From Pararhizobium sp. YC-54 (GTDB lineage Bacteria; Pseudomonadota; Alphaproteobacteria; Rhizobiales; Rhizobiaceae): 64,000 bases of DNA. The notes beneath the pieces were generated by a model. The model made no database searches and was not told the DNA's origin. It was given only the letters and a program-made list of their open reading frames with translations. Below are positions 55,582 through 64,000 of this stretch, piece after piece (the stretch's first letter is position 1; each line of letters begins with the position of its first letter). A program made the position numbers and the translations under genes. The stretch spans positions 62,001 to 126,000 of the forward strand of contig NZ_JAOYTH010000018.1 of NCBI RefSeq assembly GCF_025847205.1, in the 5' to 3' direction.

Positions 55582-56899
55582 TCAAAGTCTTGAAGCTTGA
55601 AAAATCGGCTCCAATTCCTGTGTATTGGCAGGGCACTTTCCGACGGCACTCTTCCCGAGAATGGCAAAGGGGTGCTCATCACCGCTCACCTCGTAACTCG
55701 GAATACCCTCCGGAACGCGCTCCGCCCAGAATTGATACACTTGAAAGCCCGTTCCGTCGCTTTTGAATGGGCCGTAGCTACAGGTCAGTATTTTATACTC
55801 GTTCGACTGAATCAGCGCCAAGACGCGATTGCACGCTTCGATCCTACTTGGATAGTTTTGGATACCGCACCGCCCCGCCAACGCGCCCCAGTAAAGACCA
55901 AAGACTTGCTCCTTGTACAAGGGAGCCGTTTCCGCCTCCGTTGGCTGACTTTTTTCGCTTCTCTGCTTGCGATCTCCGAGGCCTGCTTCGATGATCTTGG
56001 GCAATTTCTCCCACGAGCCGACGACATTTTCGACTATTTTTATGGCTATTGGACTCTTGCAGGTGTAGCGCTCCATCAGGATGCGGGCGTCGCGCGCGCC
56101 CTGATCCTGAACCCAACTGGACGTAACCAAGGCGATGACCACGTCCGCCATGCCCTCTTCGCTCTGCATGCTCATCAAAAAGCTGATGAACCGCTGAACG
56201 CCATTTATCGTTCCGCTAAGCGACGTAACCATCCCCTGGCAGCGCTGGTCGATGAAGAATACCGTCGTTCCGCCCAGTTCCTCCGAAAAAGCTCCGACAT
56301 ACATGAGAAATTGAAGCGGATTTCCGAGCTTGTCGAAATTGCCCTCGTACATCCGTTTCATGTACTCCTGGTTCTGAAATCCGGACGGGTCGAAGCGAAG
56401 GCTCGCCAGGACCGCTTGGGCCTCGTCAACTGCCTTCTGTGCCTCCTTGTAGCCGTTCTTGAGGGCTTCCTGATACCACGCGACAGCGCTGTCCAGACTC
56501 TGCACCTCCCCTTGCGGAAGCCCCCCGTCCTTCGTTGTAAGCATCGCCTATGAACTTCATAGCCGGCGCATAGCCTCTTTTGGCTGCCTCGACGAAAGCC
56601 GCAAAGGCTTCATCGTCGCGCTGAGCTACCCAGTAGGCGCGCCCGAGTTGAAACCACGAGCGGGGAAGCTCCGGGTCGCCATCGACCGCAGCCCTGCAGG
56701 CTTCGATGGCCGCGCCGGGAGCAAACTGCTCGTCGGTCACGCCGGCAGCGTATCGTCCAGGGTCTTTAGGGTGCGATGCGAGGGCATCGCAACGGGCAAT
56801 GCTATCGTCTGCCGCCGCCCTCACTGCACCGGCCGTCAGCAATGCGGTCAGCACTATTGCACAAGTTGCCAACTGATGCCTTAATCCCACCGAATGCAT
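55582..56899 (-). pseudogene. Sel1-repeat secreted protein, frameshifted at a poly-C/poly-G run
   Basis: Two overlapping frames form one protein. The first (from ATG 56899) has a signal peptide (LATCAIVLTALLTAGAVRA) and Sel1/TPR-like helices (PRSWFQLGRAYWVAQRDDEAFAAFVEAAKRGYAPAMKFIGDAY). The second continues the next Sel1 unit (LDSAVAWYQEALKNGYKEAQKA) and about 250 more residues of unknown type. The switch lies at the six-C run 56521-56526 (six G on the coding strand); five would restore an unbroken E-G-R-G-L-P-Q-G-E-V. Either a real frameshift, a phase-variable tract or a base-calling error. Without repair, the first frame ends at 56426. Confidence 0.75.
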
Positions 56900-56927
56900 C
56901 AAACTCATCCCCGCGAGAGAGTTTATC

Positions 56928-57467
56928 ATGCGCAGCTATTTGCAATTTCGTCCAGTCCTGACGCTGTTCTTGTGCTCCCTGATGATTTGGGCGCCCCAGG
57001 CGGAAGCAGGGAAAATCTTCCGTCGCCCCGGGCAGGAAGTCGGCCGCGATGTCAAATCCGAAGGCCTGAAGGCCGAGCGCGGGAAAGAGCGCGAGCCTGC
57101 CACAAGGAGCGAAAAGTGGCGTAACAGCGAGTTGCCGAATAAACCCAGCCGAGACTTTCGCGATGCGTCAAAGCTTGATGCAGCTATAAAGGCGCAAAAA
57201 ATAAAAAGAGATGTCATAATCACAAACAAGATAAGAGATCAAATGGCCGAAAGAAATTGGACAGCGAAAGAAATAAACGATCTGTCTAAAACGGCACCGA
57301 CCGGGAAAAGTATAGATAATACTGGAGGCAAGAGGTCTCCGGCGACGGTTTATGGAACTCCATCGAGACACATAATAGTAAGTGATTTTACTAGACATGT
57401 AGTGCAAATTAGCGGAGGAGTAGGCTGGAAGGTGGACCCAAGAATACAATGGGCGAAAGCAGAATGA
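56928..57467 (+). CDS. Secreted toxin with colicin E5-type tRNase domain
   Basis: 179 aa. A Sec signal peptide (residues 1-27, APQAEA-GK) and a basic linker are followed from about residue 99 by a domain that matches colicin E5 catalytic domain point by point: KIRDQMAERNWT, SPATVYGTPS, VSDFTRHVVQIS, GWKVDPRIQWAK. Colicin E5 cuts the anticodon of tRNAs for Tyr, His, Asn and Asp between positions 34 and 35. The DNA becomes A/T-rich from about 57190, where the toxin domain starts, while the first 260 bp look like the host. The stop overlaps the immunity gene start (ATGA). Confidence 0.85.
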   Translation: MRSYLQFRPVLTLFLCSLMIWAPQAEAGKIFRRPGQEVGRDVKSEGLKAERGKEREPATRSEKWRNSELPNKPSRDFRDASKLDAAIKAQKIKRDVIITNKIRDQMAERNWTAKEINDLSKTAPTGKSIDNTGGKRSPATVYGTPSRHIIVSDFTRHVVQISGGVGWKVDPRIQWAKAE

Positions 57468-57790
57468 CCATTTATGGACATTGGGAAGTTCATTCCGACG
57501 CCGAAGATTTTTTTCGCAAGAAAAGGATAAGCCTAACCGCCAACGCTGCAGTTGATGTTTGCCGATTGGCAACAGAGCGTGGCCTACTTATTAGCCGGAT
57601 CGAGGGCGGACTTGGCGACGCACGCGGGTTTGAGTCGCGTTTGGACTGTATTTGGGATGGAGACGATCCACCCGTTGACCGGAACCGTATGCGTCAAAAC
57701 AATCTCCATGCCGCAACCTACGTCAGAGAAAAGGCCGGCTCCCACAATGCGTTTGTTTTACTGGCTGTGCCCTTTGACCGTACAGCCTAA
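57464..57790 (+). CDS. Colicin E5-type immunity protein
   Basis: 108 aa from ATG 57464, which overlaps the toxin stop (ATGA); ATG 57449 in frame would add five residues. Residues 22-105 (ISLTANAAVDVCRLATERGLLISRIEGG...FESRLDCIW..., NNLHAATYVREKAGSHNAFVLL) follow the colicin E5 immunity protein, which starts LSPKAAIEVCNEAAKKGLWILGI. It should block the toxin by mimicking its tRNA substrate. The N-terminal 21 residues are extra. Confidence 0.8.
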   Translation: MTIYGHWEVHSDAEDFFRKKRISLTANAAVDVCRLATERGLLISRIEGGLGDARGFESRLDCIWDGDDPPVDRNRMRQNNLHAATYVREKAGSHNAFVLLAVPFDRTA

Positions 57791-58062
57791 GATCGCTTCG
57801 CCCACGCTCCTTAGCGCCTTGGTCGTGTCACATTGATTCTTGTTTGGTTGCATGGCCCAAGCCTACCATCCCGCGGCCCCGCTAGCCACGCGATGCAAAG
57901 ATGCGGCACATTATTTTTCCAACCGTTGAAACTCGCACGCCGCCGCAAGGAGCCTTACAAATCTATATCCACCGCAATGACATAGCGGTGCCCAGTTTCA
58001 TCTCGTCCGGCCTTTGCGCAATTCCGGACGCAAAACCGCTATGCACTTTTACTGGCGTTACT
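57791..58062. other. Right edge of the accessory patch, no gene seen
   Basis: 272 bp between the immunity gene and the convergent FAD oxidoreductase gene. No recognisable gene, hairpin terminator or copy of the tRNA-Arg 3' end. Short open frames here look like chance. Confidence 0.4.
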
Positions 58063-59496
58063 CTAACCCGCTTCGCCTCTCGGCAGGACGTTCTGGTTCA
58101 TGCGGAACAGATTGTGCGGATCATATCGCCGTTTGATCTCGCAGAGCCGCTGATAGTTGCTGCCATAGGCCGCCGCAACGCGATCCCCCTCGTCTTCCGG
58201 CATGAAATTGATGTAGGCCGTTCCGACCGAATAGGGTTTTGCGGCCTCGAAGAGCCGGCGCGCCCAACCGATACAAGCCTCGTCTCCCGCCGGTTCGCGC
58301 CAGCGCGCGTGCACATTCATGATGAAATGCGCGTTGCGTTGCGGGAAGGCAGTAGCGCCGGTTGCAATGCGGCCGGCAGCGCCGCCGACATGAGCGATGA
58401 AAATCTCGCATTCCGGCCCTGGCAGCCTGCGGACGGCATCAAGCAGAATTCCGATCGTCGTATCGGAAAGCTCCATGAAATCATGGCTCTTCCAGTAGTT
58501 TCGCGCGCCGGGCGTCAGCAGCGGATCGAATGCCTGCTGCCAGCCGGCAAACGGACAGGGGCCGACGACGTCGGCGATCGGCTTGCCGATCGAGCGCAAC
58601 CGGGCGGTGGCCGTTTCGGCTGAAGCGGCATCACCGCAATAACACATGGCGAGAACCAGCACCTCCTTGCCGTGCCATTCCTCAGGCAGAAATGGCAGCG
58701 GTGGCGCAGCCCGCATCACCGCCCAGCAGGTCAGTTCGTCCGGCGCGGTTTCGAGCGCTTGCCGGTATTGTTCGAGCACCGTTTGCGCATCCTTAAACGG
58801 ATGCACGACGAGACCGGCTGTAACCTGCGGGCCGAGATCGTGGAGCTTGAATTCGAATGCCGTGACGATGCCGAAATTCCCGCCGCCGCCCCTCAGCGCC
58901 CAGAATAGATCACTGTTTTCCGTCTCGCTGGCACGCACCAGATTGCCGTCTGCGGTGACAACATCGGCGCAGACGAGACTGTCGATCGTCAGGCCGAACT
59001 TGCGCGTGATCCAGCCGAAGCCGCCGCCCAGCGTCAGTCCGGCAATGCCCGTCGTCGAGTTGATCCCGGTTGGCACCGCAAGTCCGAAGGACTGGGTTTC
59101 GCTGTCGACATCGGCCAGCGTCGCCCCGGGTTCGACCCAGGCACGCTTTGCCGCGACGTCGACACGCACGGACTTCATCGGCGACAGGTCGATCATCAGG
59201 CCACCGTCACAGACCGCATTGCCGGCGATGTTGTGTCCGCCGCCACGCACCGCGACAAGCAACCGGTTGTCGCGGGCAAAGCGCACGGCTCGAACAACGT
59301 CGGCAGCACCGGCGCATTGCACGATCAGGGCCGGCTTGCGGTCGATCATGCTGTTCCAGATGGCGCGCACTTCGTCATAGGACGCGTCGCCAGCATCCAG
59401 CAGGCTGCCGCGCTGTTGCCCCGCGAAAGCCTCGATGGCCGCCGCGCTCACGGTCGTGTTTCCTGCCTGCAGATTCATGAGGCTGATGTCGTTCAT
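58063..59496 (-). CDS. FAD-binding oxidoreductase, berberine-bridge-enzyme type
   Basis: 477 aa. PCMH/VAO FAD-binding domain: VAVRGGGHNIAGNAVCDGGLMIDLSPMKSV carries the His that can link FAD covalently; TGIAGLTLGGGFGWITRKFGLTIDSLV follows. C-terminal BBE element YGSNYQRLCEIKRRYDPHNLFRMNQNV. The natural substrate may be a sugar or alcohol. The ATG at 59496 has GGAGGGGT upstream. No signal peptide. Confidence 0.9.
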   Translation of the reverse strand: MNDISLMNLQAGNTTVSAAAIEAFAGQQRGSLLDAGDASYDEVRAIWNSMIDRKPALIVQCAGAADVVRAVRFARDNRLLVAVRGGGHNIAGNAVCDGGLMIDLSPMKSVRVDVAAKRAWVEPGATLADVDSETQSFGLAVPTGINSTTGIAGLTLGGGFGWITRKFGLTIDSLVCADVVTADGNLVRASETENSDLFWALRGGGGNFGIVTAFEFKLHDLGPQVTAGLVVHPFKDAQTVLEQYRQALETAPDELTCWAVMRAAPPLPFLPEEWHGKEVLVLAMCYCGDAASAETATARLRSIGKPIADVVGPCPFAGWQQAFDPLLTPGARNYWKSHDFMELSDTTIGILLDAVRRLPGPECEIFIAHVGGAAGRIATGATAFPQRNAHFIMNVHARWREPAGDEACIGWARRLFEAAKPYSVGTAYINFMPEDEGDRVAAAYGSNYQRLCEIKRRYDPHNLFRMNQNVLPRGEAG

Positions 59497-59652
59497 GACG
59501 TACCCCTCCAAGGGGGCCCCAAGCCCCAGCCCGCGTACTTTGCGCCTTTCTAATGAACGACGCAAGGCGGGGCGGCCTGAGTGCAATGAACGGTTGTCGA
59601 TGGTGCAGAGGAGCCGCGGACGAACCGGCGTCCCAGGCGCCAGATAATAACT

Positions 59653-60414
59653 TCAGGCCACGCTTGCGTCCCGAACGAACCCCTTGCTCGCCACCATCAG
59701 GTTCTTCGTATAGTCTTCCTTGAGGCGGCCCGCCACGAGATCGGCTGACGACAGCCGTTCGACGACCTTGCCGCCCTTCATCACCGCCAGCCGTTCGCAC
59801 ATATGGGTGACGACGCCGAGGTCGTGGCTGACCATGATATAGGTCAGCTTGCGGTCGCGTCGGACCTGTTCCAGGAGGTTGAGGACTTCGGCCTGGACAG
59901 AGGCATCGAGCGCCGAGGTCGGCTCGTCGAGCAGCATGATCTGCGGTTCGATGATCAGCGCCCGGGCAATGGCGATGCGCTGGCGCTGGCCGCCGGACAA
60001 CTGGTGCGAATAGCGGAAGCGGAAGGAGGAACCGAGGCCGACCTCGTCGAGCGCCCGCAGGATGCGGCGTTCGGCATCGGCGATGCCGTGAATGGCGAGC
60101 GGTTCCTGCAGCAACCGGTCGACCGTCTGGCGGGGATGCAGCGAACCATAGGGATCCTGGAAAACCATCTGCACCTGGCGATAGAAAGCCTTGTCTCGAT
60201 ACTTGACATCCAGCGGCTTGCCGTCAAGCACGATCCGGCCTGACGTTACCGGCGAGAGACCGGCCACGGCGCGCAACAGCGTCGATTTCCCGGATCCGGA
60301 TTCGCCGACGAGGCCGAAGGATTCGCCCGGTTTCACATCGATGCTGACATTGTCGAGCGCCAGGAAATCGTCGAAGGAGACGGTCAGGTTTTCAGCCGAA
60401 ACGATTGCCGTCAT
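59653..60414 (-). CDS. Dipeptide/oligopeptide ABC transporter ATPase (DppF/OppF type)
   Basis: 253 aa. Walker A GESGSGKST, signature [16 protein letters not shown], Walker B IMLLDEPTSALD. Last gene of the five-gene peptide ABC operon. ATG 60414 overlaps the previous stop by four bases. Shorter than usual OppF at the C-terminus (no long Cys-rich tail seen). Confidence 0.92.
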   Translation of the reverse strand: MTAIVSAENLTVSFDDFLALDNVSIDVKPGESFGLVGESGSGKSTLLRAVAGLSPVTSGRIVLDGKPLDVKYRDKAFYRQVQMVFQDPYGSLHPRQTVDRLLQEPLAIHGIADAERRILRALDEVGLGSSFRFRYSHQLSGGQRQRIAIARALIIEPQIMLLDEPTSALDASVQAEVLNLLEQVRRDRKLTYIMVSHDLGVVTHMCERLAVMKGGKVVERLSSADLVAGRLKEDYTKNLMVASKGFVRDASVA

Positions 60415-61244
60415 AGCGCCCACTCCGGCTGGCGGTCGAGCACGGGCAGCGGGTGCCTATCGGTGCCGAGCGTCGGCATGCAATTGAGCAGGCCTTGCGT
60501 ATAGGGATGTTTCGCATTGCCGAGATCGGAGGCTGCCAGTTCCTCGACGATCTTGCCGGCATACATGACGATGACGCGGTCGCAGAAGGACGACACCAGC
60601 CGCAGGTCATGGGAGATGAAAATCAGCCCCATGCCGCGCTCGGCAACAAGCTTGTCGAGAATGCCGAGCACCTCGAGCTGCACCGTCACATCGAGCGCCG
60701 AGGTCGGCTCGTCGGCGACCAGCAATTCGGGCCCGGCGATCAGCATCATGGCGATCATCGCCCGCTGGCCCATGCCGCCGGAGACTTCGTGCGGGTGAAG
60801 GTCGAAGACACGGCCGGCGTCGCGGATCTGCACAGCCTCCAGCATGGCAATGGCGCGGTCGCGGGCCTCGCGCTTGCCGACATTTTCATGCGTGCGCAGC
60901 GTCTCGACGATCTGGCGACCGATGCTCATGACCGGATTGAGCGAATATTTCGGGTCCTGCAGGATCATGGCGATGCGGCTGCCGCGCAGGCTTCGCCTGA
61001 CCTTGGCCGGAGCCGTCAAAAGATCGATGCCGTCGAAATTCAGCGTGTTCGCCGATATCCTGGCATGCGCGGGCGTCAGCCCCATGATCGCCCTGCCCGT
61101 CTGGGATTTTCCCGAGCCGCTTTCACCGACGATGCCAAGCCGTTCGCGGCCAAGTTTGAAGGAAACGCCACGCACGGCCTCGATCAGGCCCGTGCGGGTG
61201 GGAAAAGAGACCCTGAGGTTATCGACCGTCAGCATCGTGCTCAT
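60411..61244 (-). CDS. Dipeptide/oligopeptide ABC transporter ATPase (DppD/OppD type)
   Basis: 277 aa. Walker A GESGSGKSQTG, the PHEVSGGMGQRAMIAMML signature of the DppD type, and Walker B LLVADEPTSALDVT. It starts at ATG 61244, overlapping the permease stop. Partner of the ATPase at 59653. Confidence 0.92.
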   Translation of the reverse strand: MSTMLTVDNLRVSFPTRTGLIEAVRGVSFKLGRERLGIVGESGSGKSQTGRAIMGLTPAHARISANTLNFDGIDLLTAPAKVRRSLRGSRIAMILQDPKYSLNPVMSIGRQIVETLRTHENVGKREARDRAIAMLEAVQIRDAGRVFDLHPHEVSGGMGQRAMIAMMLIAGPELLVADEPTSALDVTVQLEVLGILDKLVAERGMGLIFISHDLRLVSSFCDRVIVMYAGKIVEELAASDLGNAKHPYTQGLLNCMPTLGTDRHPLPVLDRQPEWAL

Positions 61245-62176
61245 TGGCCGCTCTCCCGTGGATCGAGCGCATCGCGCAGGCCGTCGCCCAGAAGATTGAA
61301 GCCGAGGCTGACGATGAGGATGGCGATGCCGGGCATGGTGGCGACCCACCACTGGTCAAGGATAAACCGGCGGCCGGACGCAATCATCGCGCCCCATTCC
61401 GGCAACGGCGGCTGTGCGCCAAGGCCAAGAAAGCCAAGGCCGGCGGCGGTGAGGATAATACCCGCCATATCAAGCGTGACGCGGACGATCAGCGACGAAA
61501 CGCACATCGGCATGACATGCCTGAGCACGATGCGGAACGGCGACGCCCCCATCAGTCGCACGGCGGCAATATAGTCGGAGTTGCGCACGCTGAGCGTCTC
61601 GGCGCGGGCGATGCGGGCATAGGGCGGCCAGGAGGTGATGGCGATGGCGAGGATGGCGTTTTCGATGCCCGGTCCCATCGCAGCCACGAAGGCGAGCGCC
61701 AGCACCAGCTTCGGGAACGCAAGGAAGATGTCGGTGATCCGCATCAGCACCGCATCGACCCAGCCGCCGGCATAGCCGGAGACGGCACCGACCAGGAGGC
61801 CGATCGGCGCGGCGATGATCGCAACGAGGACGATGACCAGCAATGTCAGCCGCGATCCATGCAGCAGGCGCGAGAGAATATCCCTGCCCTGATCGTCGGT
61901 GCCGAGCAGATAGCCCTCGCTTCCCGGTGGCAACAGCCGCGCACCGCCGAGATCGCCGATCACGGGCGAATGCGGCGCCAGCACATCGGCAAAGATCGCG
62001 ATGAGGATGAGCAGAAGGATGATGCAGAGACCGGCAACGGCAAGCCTGTTGGCCGAGAACCGCTGCCAGGTCATGTAGGCGCGGCCGAGACGAGCCTGCA
62101 GGCGCGATTGCGGCCTGTCGGACATCAGCCATTGGCGGCGGGTCATAGGACTGGTTTGGAGGCTGGACTGGCTCAT
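61241..62176 (-). CDS. Dipeptide/oligopeptide ABC transporter permease (DppC type)
   Basis: 311 aa with about six helices. N-terminal RFSANRLAVAGLCIILLLILIAIFADVLAPHSP and LLGTDDQGRDILSRLLHGSRLTL are DppC/OppC signatures. Overlaps both neighbours by four bases. Confidence 0.93.
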   Translation of the reverse strand: MSQSSLQTSPMTRRQWLMSDRPQSRLQARLGRAYMTWQRFSANRLAVAGLCIILLLILIAIFADVLAPHSPVIGDLGGARLLPPGSEGYLLGTDDQGRDILSRLLHGSRLTLLVIVLVAIIAAPIGLLVGAVSGYAGGWVDAVLMRITDIFLAFPKLVLALAFVAAMGPGIENAILAIAITSWPPYARIARAETLSVRNSDYIAAVRLMGASPFRIVLRHVMPMCVSSLIVRVTLDMAGIILTAAGLGFLGLGAQPPLPEWGAMIASGRRFILDQWWVATMPGIAILIVSLGFNLLGDGLRDALDPRESGQ

Positions 62177-63240
62177 CGCGCGCGCGTCCTTGGGTCAAGT
62201 GTCCGGTAGAGAAGATCGGACAGGATATTGATGGCGATGAAGACGGAACCGATAACGATGGTGCCGCCCAAAACCGCGTTCATGTCGGCATTCTGCAGCG
62301 AATTGGTGATGTAGAGCCCGAGGCCCGGCCAGGCAAAGACCGTCTCGGTCAGGACAGAGCCTTCGAGAAGCCCGGCATAGGACAGCGCAATCACCGTCAC
62401 CAGCGGCACGGCGGCATTGCGCAGGGCGTGGCCCCAGATGATCCGGGTTTCCGACAGGCCCTTGGCACGCGCCGCGACGATATACTCCTGCCCGAGTTCG
62501 TTGAGCATGAAGCTGCGGGTCATGCGGCTGATATAGGCAAGCGAGAAATAACCAAGCAGGCCTGCCGGTAGAATGATGTGGCGGAAGACATCGCGGAACA
62601 CGTCCCACTGCCCCTGCCAGAAAGAATCCAGCAGATAGAGGCCGGTCACCGGCGTAAAACTGTATTCGTAGACAATATCGATGCGACCCGGATAGGCGAC
62701 CCATCTGAGCTTGGCGTAGAAGAACAAAAGCGACAGCAAAGCCAGCCAGAAGATCGGCACGGAATAGCCGACAAGCCCGACGACGCGAACGATCTGGTCG
62801 GCGATCGAGCCGCGCTTGACGGCTGCAAGCACACCGAGCGGCACGCCGAAAAGACTGCCGATGATGGTGCCCAGCGTCGCAAGTTCCAGAGTGGCGGGGA
62901 AGACGCGGCGGATATCGGCCATCACGGGATTGGTCGTCAGAACCGAGGTGCCGAAATTGCCCGTTAGAGCATCCTGGACATAGATGAAAAATTGCACGTA
63001 AAGCGGCTTGTTGAAGCCCATCAGCTCGCGCGTCCGTTCGACGACATGCGCTGGCGCCCGGTCGCCGAGAACGGCGAGCACCGGGTCGATCGGAATGACG
63101 CGGCCGATGAAGAAGGTCACGGCCAGAAGTCCGAGATAGGTCGTGACGATGATGACCAGGAAGCGCAAGATGCTCTTTGCCCAGCCGTTGGCGCGGGCGC
63201 GTGTGCGCCCGGCCGTTGGTACTGTTTGGGGAATGCTCAC
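62173..63240 (-). CDS. Dipeptide/oligopeptide ABC transporter permease (DppB type)
   Basis: 355 aa from a GTG at 63240 with GGAG seven bases upstream. FGTSVLTTNPVMADIRRVFPATLELATLGTIIG and LEGSVLTETVFAWPGLGLYITNSLQNAD are DppB hallmarks. The first cytoplasmic stretch (residues 1-22) is basic. It pairs with the DppC-type permease. Confidence 0.93.
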   Translation of the reverse strand: MSIPQTVPTAGRTRARANGWAKSILRFLVIIVTTYLGLLAVTFFIGRVIPIDPVLAVLGDRAPAHVVERTRELMGFNKPLYVQFFIYVQDALTGNFGTSVLTTNPVMADIRRVFPATLELATLGTIIGSLFGVPLGVLAAVKRGSIADQIVRVVGLVGYSVPIFWLALLSLLFFYAKLRWVAYPGRIDIVYEYSFTPVTGLYLLDSFWQGQWDVFRDVFRHIILPAGLLGYFSLAYISRMTRSFMLNELGQEYIVAARAKGLSETRIIWGHALRNAAVPLVTVIALSYAGLLEGSVLTETVFAWPGLGLYITNSLQNADMNAVLGGTIVIGSVFIAINILSDLLYRTLDPRTRAR

Positions 63241-63254
63241 CGGCTATCTCCGGG

Positions 63255-64000
63255 TCAATCCTTGGAAACCGTGAAGACGTAGTTGGTATCGAAGCTCGGC
63301 CCGAGCTTGAACCCCTTCACATTGGCGCGGATACCTGCAACTTCCGTCTGCTGGAAGATGATCACGAACGGGCTCTTCTCAAGCACCTTCTTCTGCAGGT
63401 CCTGGTACATTTCAGCGCGCTTGGCCGCATCCTTTTCGAGAAGGGCAGCCTTACTCTGTTCAGTCCATTCCTTCGGAACATCCCAGGTGTTGCGCCAGGC
63501 GAGCGTCTTGTTCTTGCCTTCGTCGGAATTGTCCGGGTTGACGGTGAAGGTCTCGGCATTCGAGTTCGGATCGAAGTAATCCTGACCCCACTGACCGATA
63601 TAGATGTCGTGCGTGCGGGCGCGGTACTTGGTCAGCGTCTGCTTGCCGTCGCCGGGGATGATTTCCATCTTGATGTTGGCCTGGGCCAGCGTCTGCTGGA
63701 TGGATTCGGCAATACCCGTGATCGGCTGGGTGTTGCGCACGTCCATCGTCACCGAGAAACCATCGGCAAGACCGGCCTTGGCCAACAGTTCCTTGGCCTT
63801 GGCGACATCGAGCTTGTAGGGATTTTCCGGCAGTTCACCCAGAACGCCCTTCGGCAGGAAGCTCTGATGGATTTCGCCGATGCCCTTGATCAGGGTCGAG
63901 CCGATCGCATCGTAATCGACCAGATACTTGAAGGCTTCCGCCACTTCCGGCTTTGCCAGATTGGCGTTCTTCTGGTTGAGGCTGAAGTAATAGACCGTGC
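63255..64000 (-). CDS. Peptide ABC transporter substrate-binding protein (DppA/OppA type), partial
   Basis: The 3' 248 codons; the 5' end lies beyond base 64000. VAEAFKYLVDYDAIGSTLIKGIGEIHQSFLPKGVLGELP and NPYKLDVAKAKELLAKAGLADG are typical of cluster C (SBP_bac_5) binding proteins, and YIGQWGQDYFDPNSNAETFTVN forms the ligand-lid region. First gene of the peptide operon, 14 bp before the DppB-type permease. Confidence 0.9.
   Translation of the reverse strand, partial: TVYYFSLNQKNANLAKPEVAEAFKYLVDYDAIGSTLIKGIGEIHQSFLPKGVLGELPENPYKLDVAKAKELLAKAGLADGFSVTMDVRNTQPITGIAESIQQTLAQANIKMEIIPGDGKQTLTKYRARTHDIYIGQWGQDYFDPNSNAETFTVNPDNSDEGKNKTLAWRNTWDVPKEWTEQSKAALLEKDAAKRAEMYQDLQKKVLEKSPFVIIFQQTEVAGIRANVKGFKLGPSFDTNYVFTVSKD

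Noticed and set aside
57552-57836. 94-codon plus-strand frame overlapping the immunity gene
   Set aside because: Out-of-frame shadow; the immunity frame has family-level similarity and start/stop coupling with the toxin.
53087-57880. Search for a direct repeat of the tRNA-Arg 3' end as a right attachment site
   Set aside because: No copy of the T-arm/acceptor sequence was found near 57.8 kb. The short GATTCGAACC at 53101 is inside the left edge and too short.

Overview
The window looks like chromosome (or a large stable replicon) of a Rhizobiaceae member in the Rhizobium/Agrobacterium/Neorhizobium group. Evidence: high G+C coding sequence, RIME-like intergenic palindromes, a chvE-gguA-gguB-gguC sugar locus with a divergent gbpR-like LysR gene, an L-arabonate dehydratase of the Rhizobium type (579 aa, Cys59/127/200), and xylose and dipeptide ABC systems of rhizobial layout. 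No phage, IS transposase, integrase or CRISPR array was recognised. All functions are read from sequence by eye; no database search was run.

Layout. 1-6.6 kb: purine catabolism, with the xdhA tail, xdhB, a small DUF1127-like gene, a LysR regulator, puuD (membrane urate hydroxylase) and guaD. 6.8-14.3 kb: a beta-galactoside block on the minus strand (binding protein, two permeases, ATPase, GH42 beta-galactosidase) with a divergent AraC regulator. 14.3-18.5 kb: lldD, a YefM-YoeB toxin-antitoxin pair with its palindromic operator, then the second half of the purine pathway (puuE-uraD-allA-uraH, minus strand). 18.6-27.3 kb: DUF1045, PRC-barrel, a divergent split MnmC pair (FAD oxidase and MnmD), an MttB-family protein, a host-attachment-family protein, a DEAD-box helicase and an EamA transporter. 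27.6-30.8 kb: the ATP-grasp / alpha-E / transglutaminase peptide-modification triad. 30.9-35.1 kb: a Tat-type acetamidase/formamidase divergent from an unusual fusion of an AraC regulator with a second acetamidase/formamidase. 35.3-36.0 kb: a secreted protein made of 14-residue repeats. 36.1-45.9 kb: chvE-gguABC plus L-arabonate breakdown genes and gbpR. 45.9-52.8 kb: a J-domain protein, idhA, and the xylose regulator and transporter (ROK repressor, xylFHG).

53.0-57.9 kb: a tRNA-Arg(CCG) gene followed by an accessory patch: a membrane protein, an LprI-like secreted protein, a frameshifted Sel1-repeat gene, and a signal-peptide-bearing protein with a colicin E5-type tRNase domain, followed (ATGA overlap) by a colicin-E5-type immunity protein. 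58.1-64 kb: a berberine-bridge-type FAD oxidoreductase and a dipeptide/oligopeptide ABC operon whose binding-protein gene runs off the end.

How it fits together: most of the window is nutrient scavenging (purines, galactosides, arabinose/galactose, xylose, inositol, amides, peptides), each block with its own regulator. The two most unusual items are the AraC-amidohydrolase fusion (32.7-35.1 kb) and the E5-type toxin-immunity cassette (56.9-57.8 kb).
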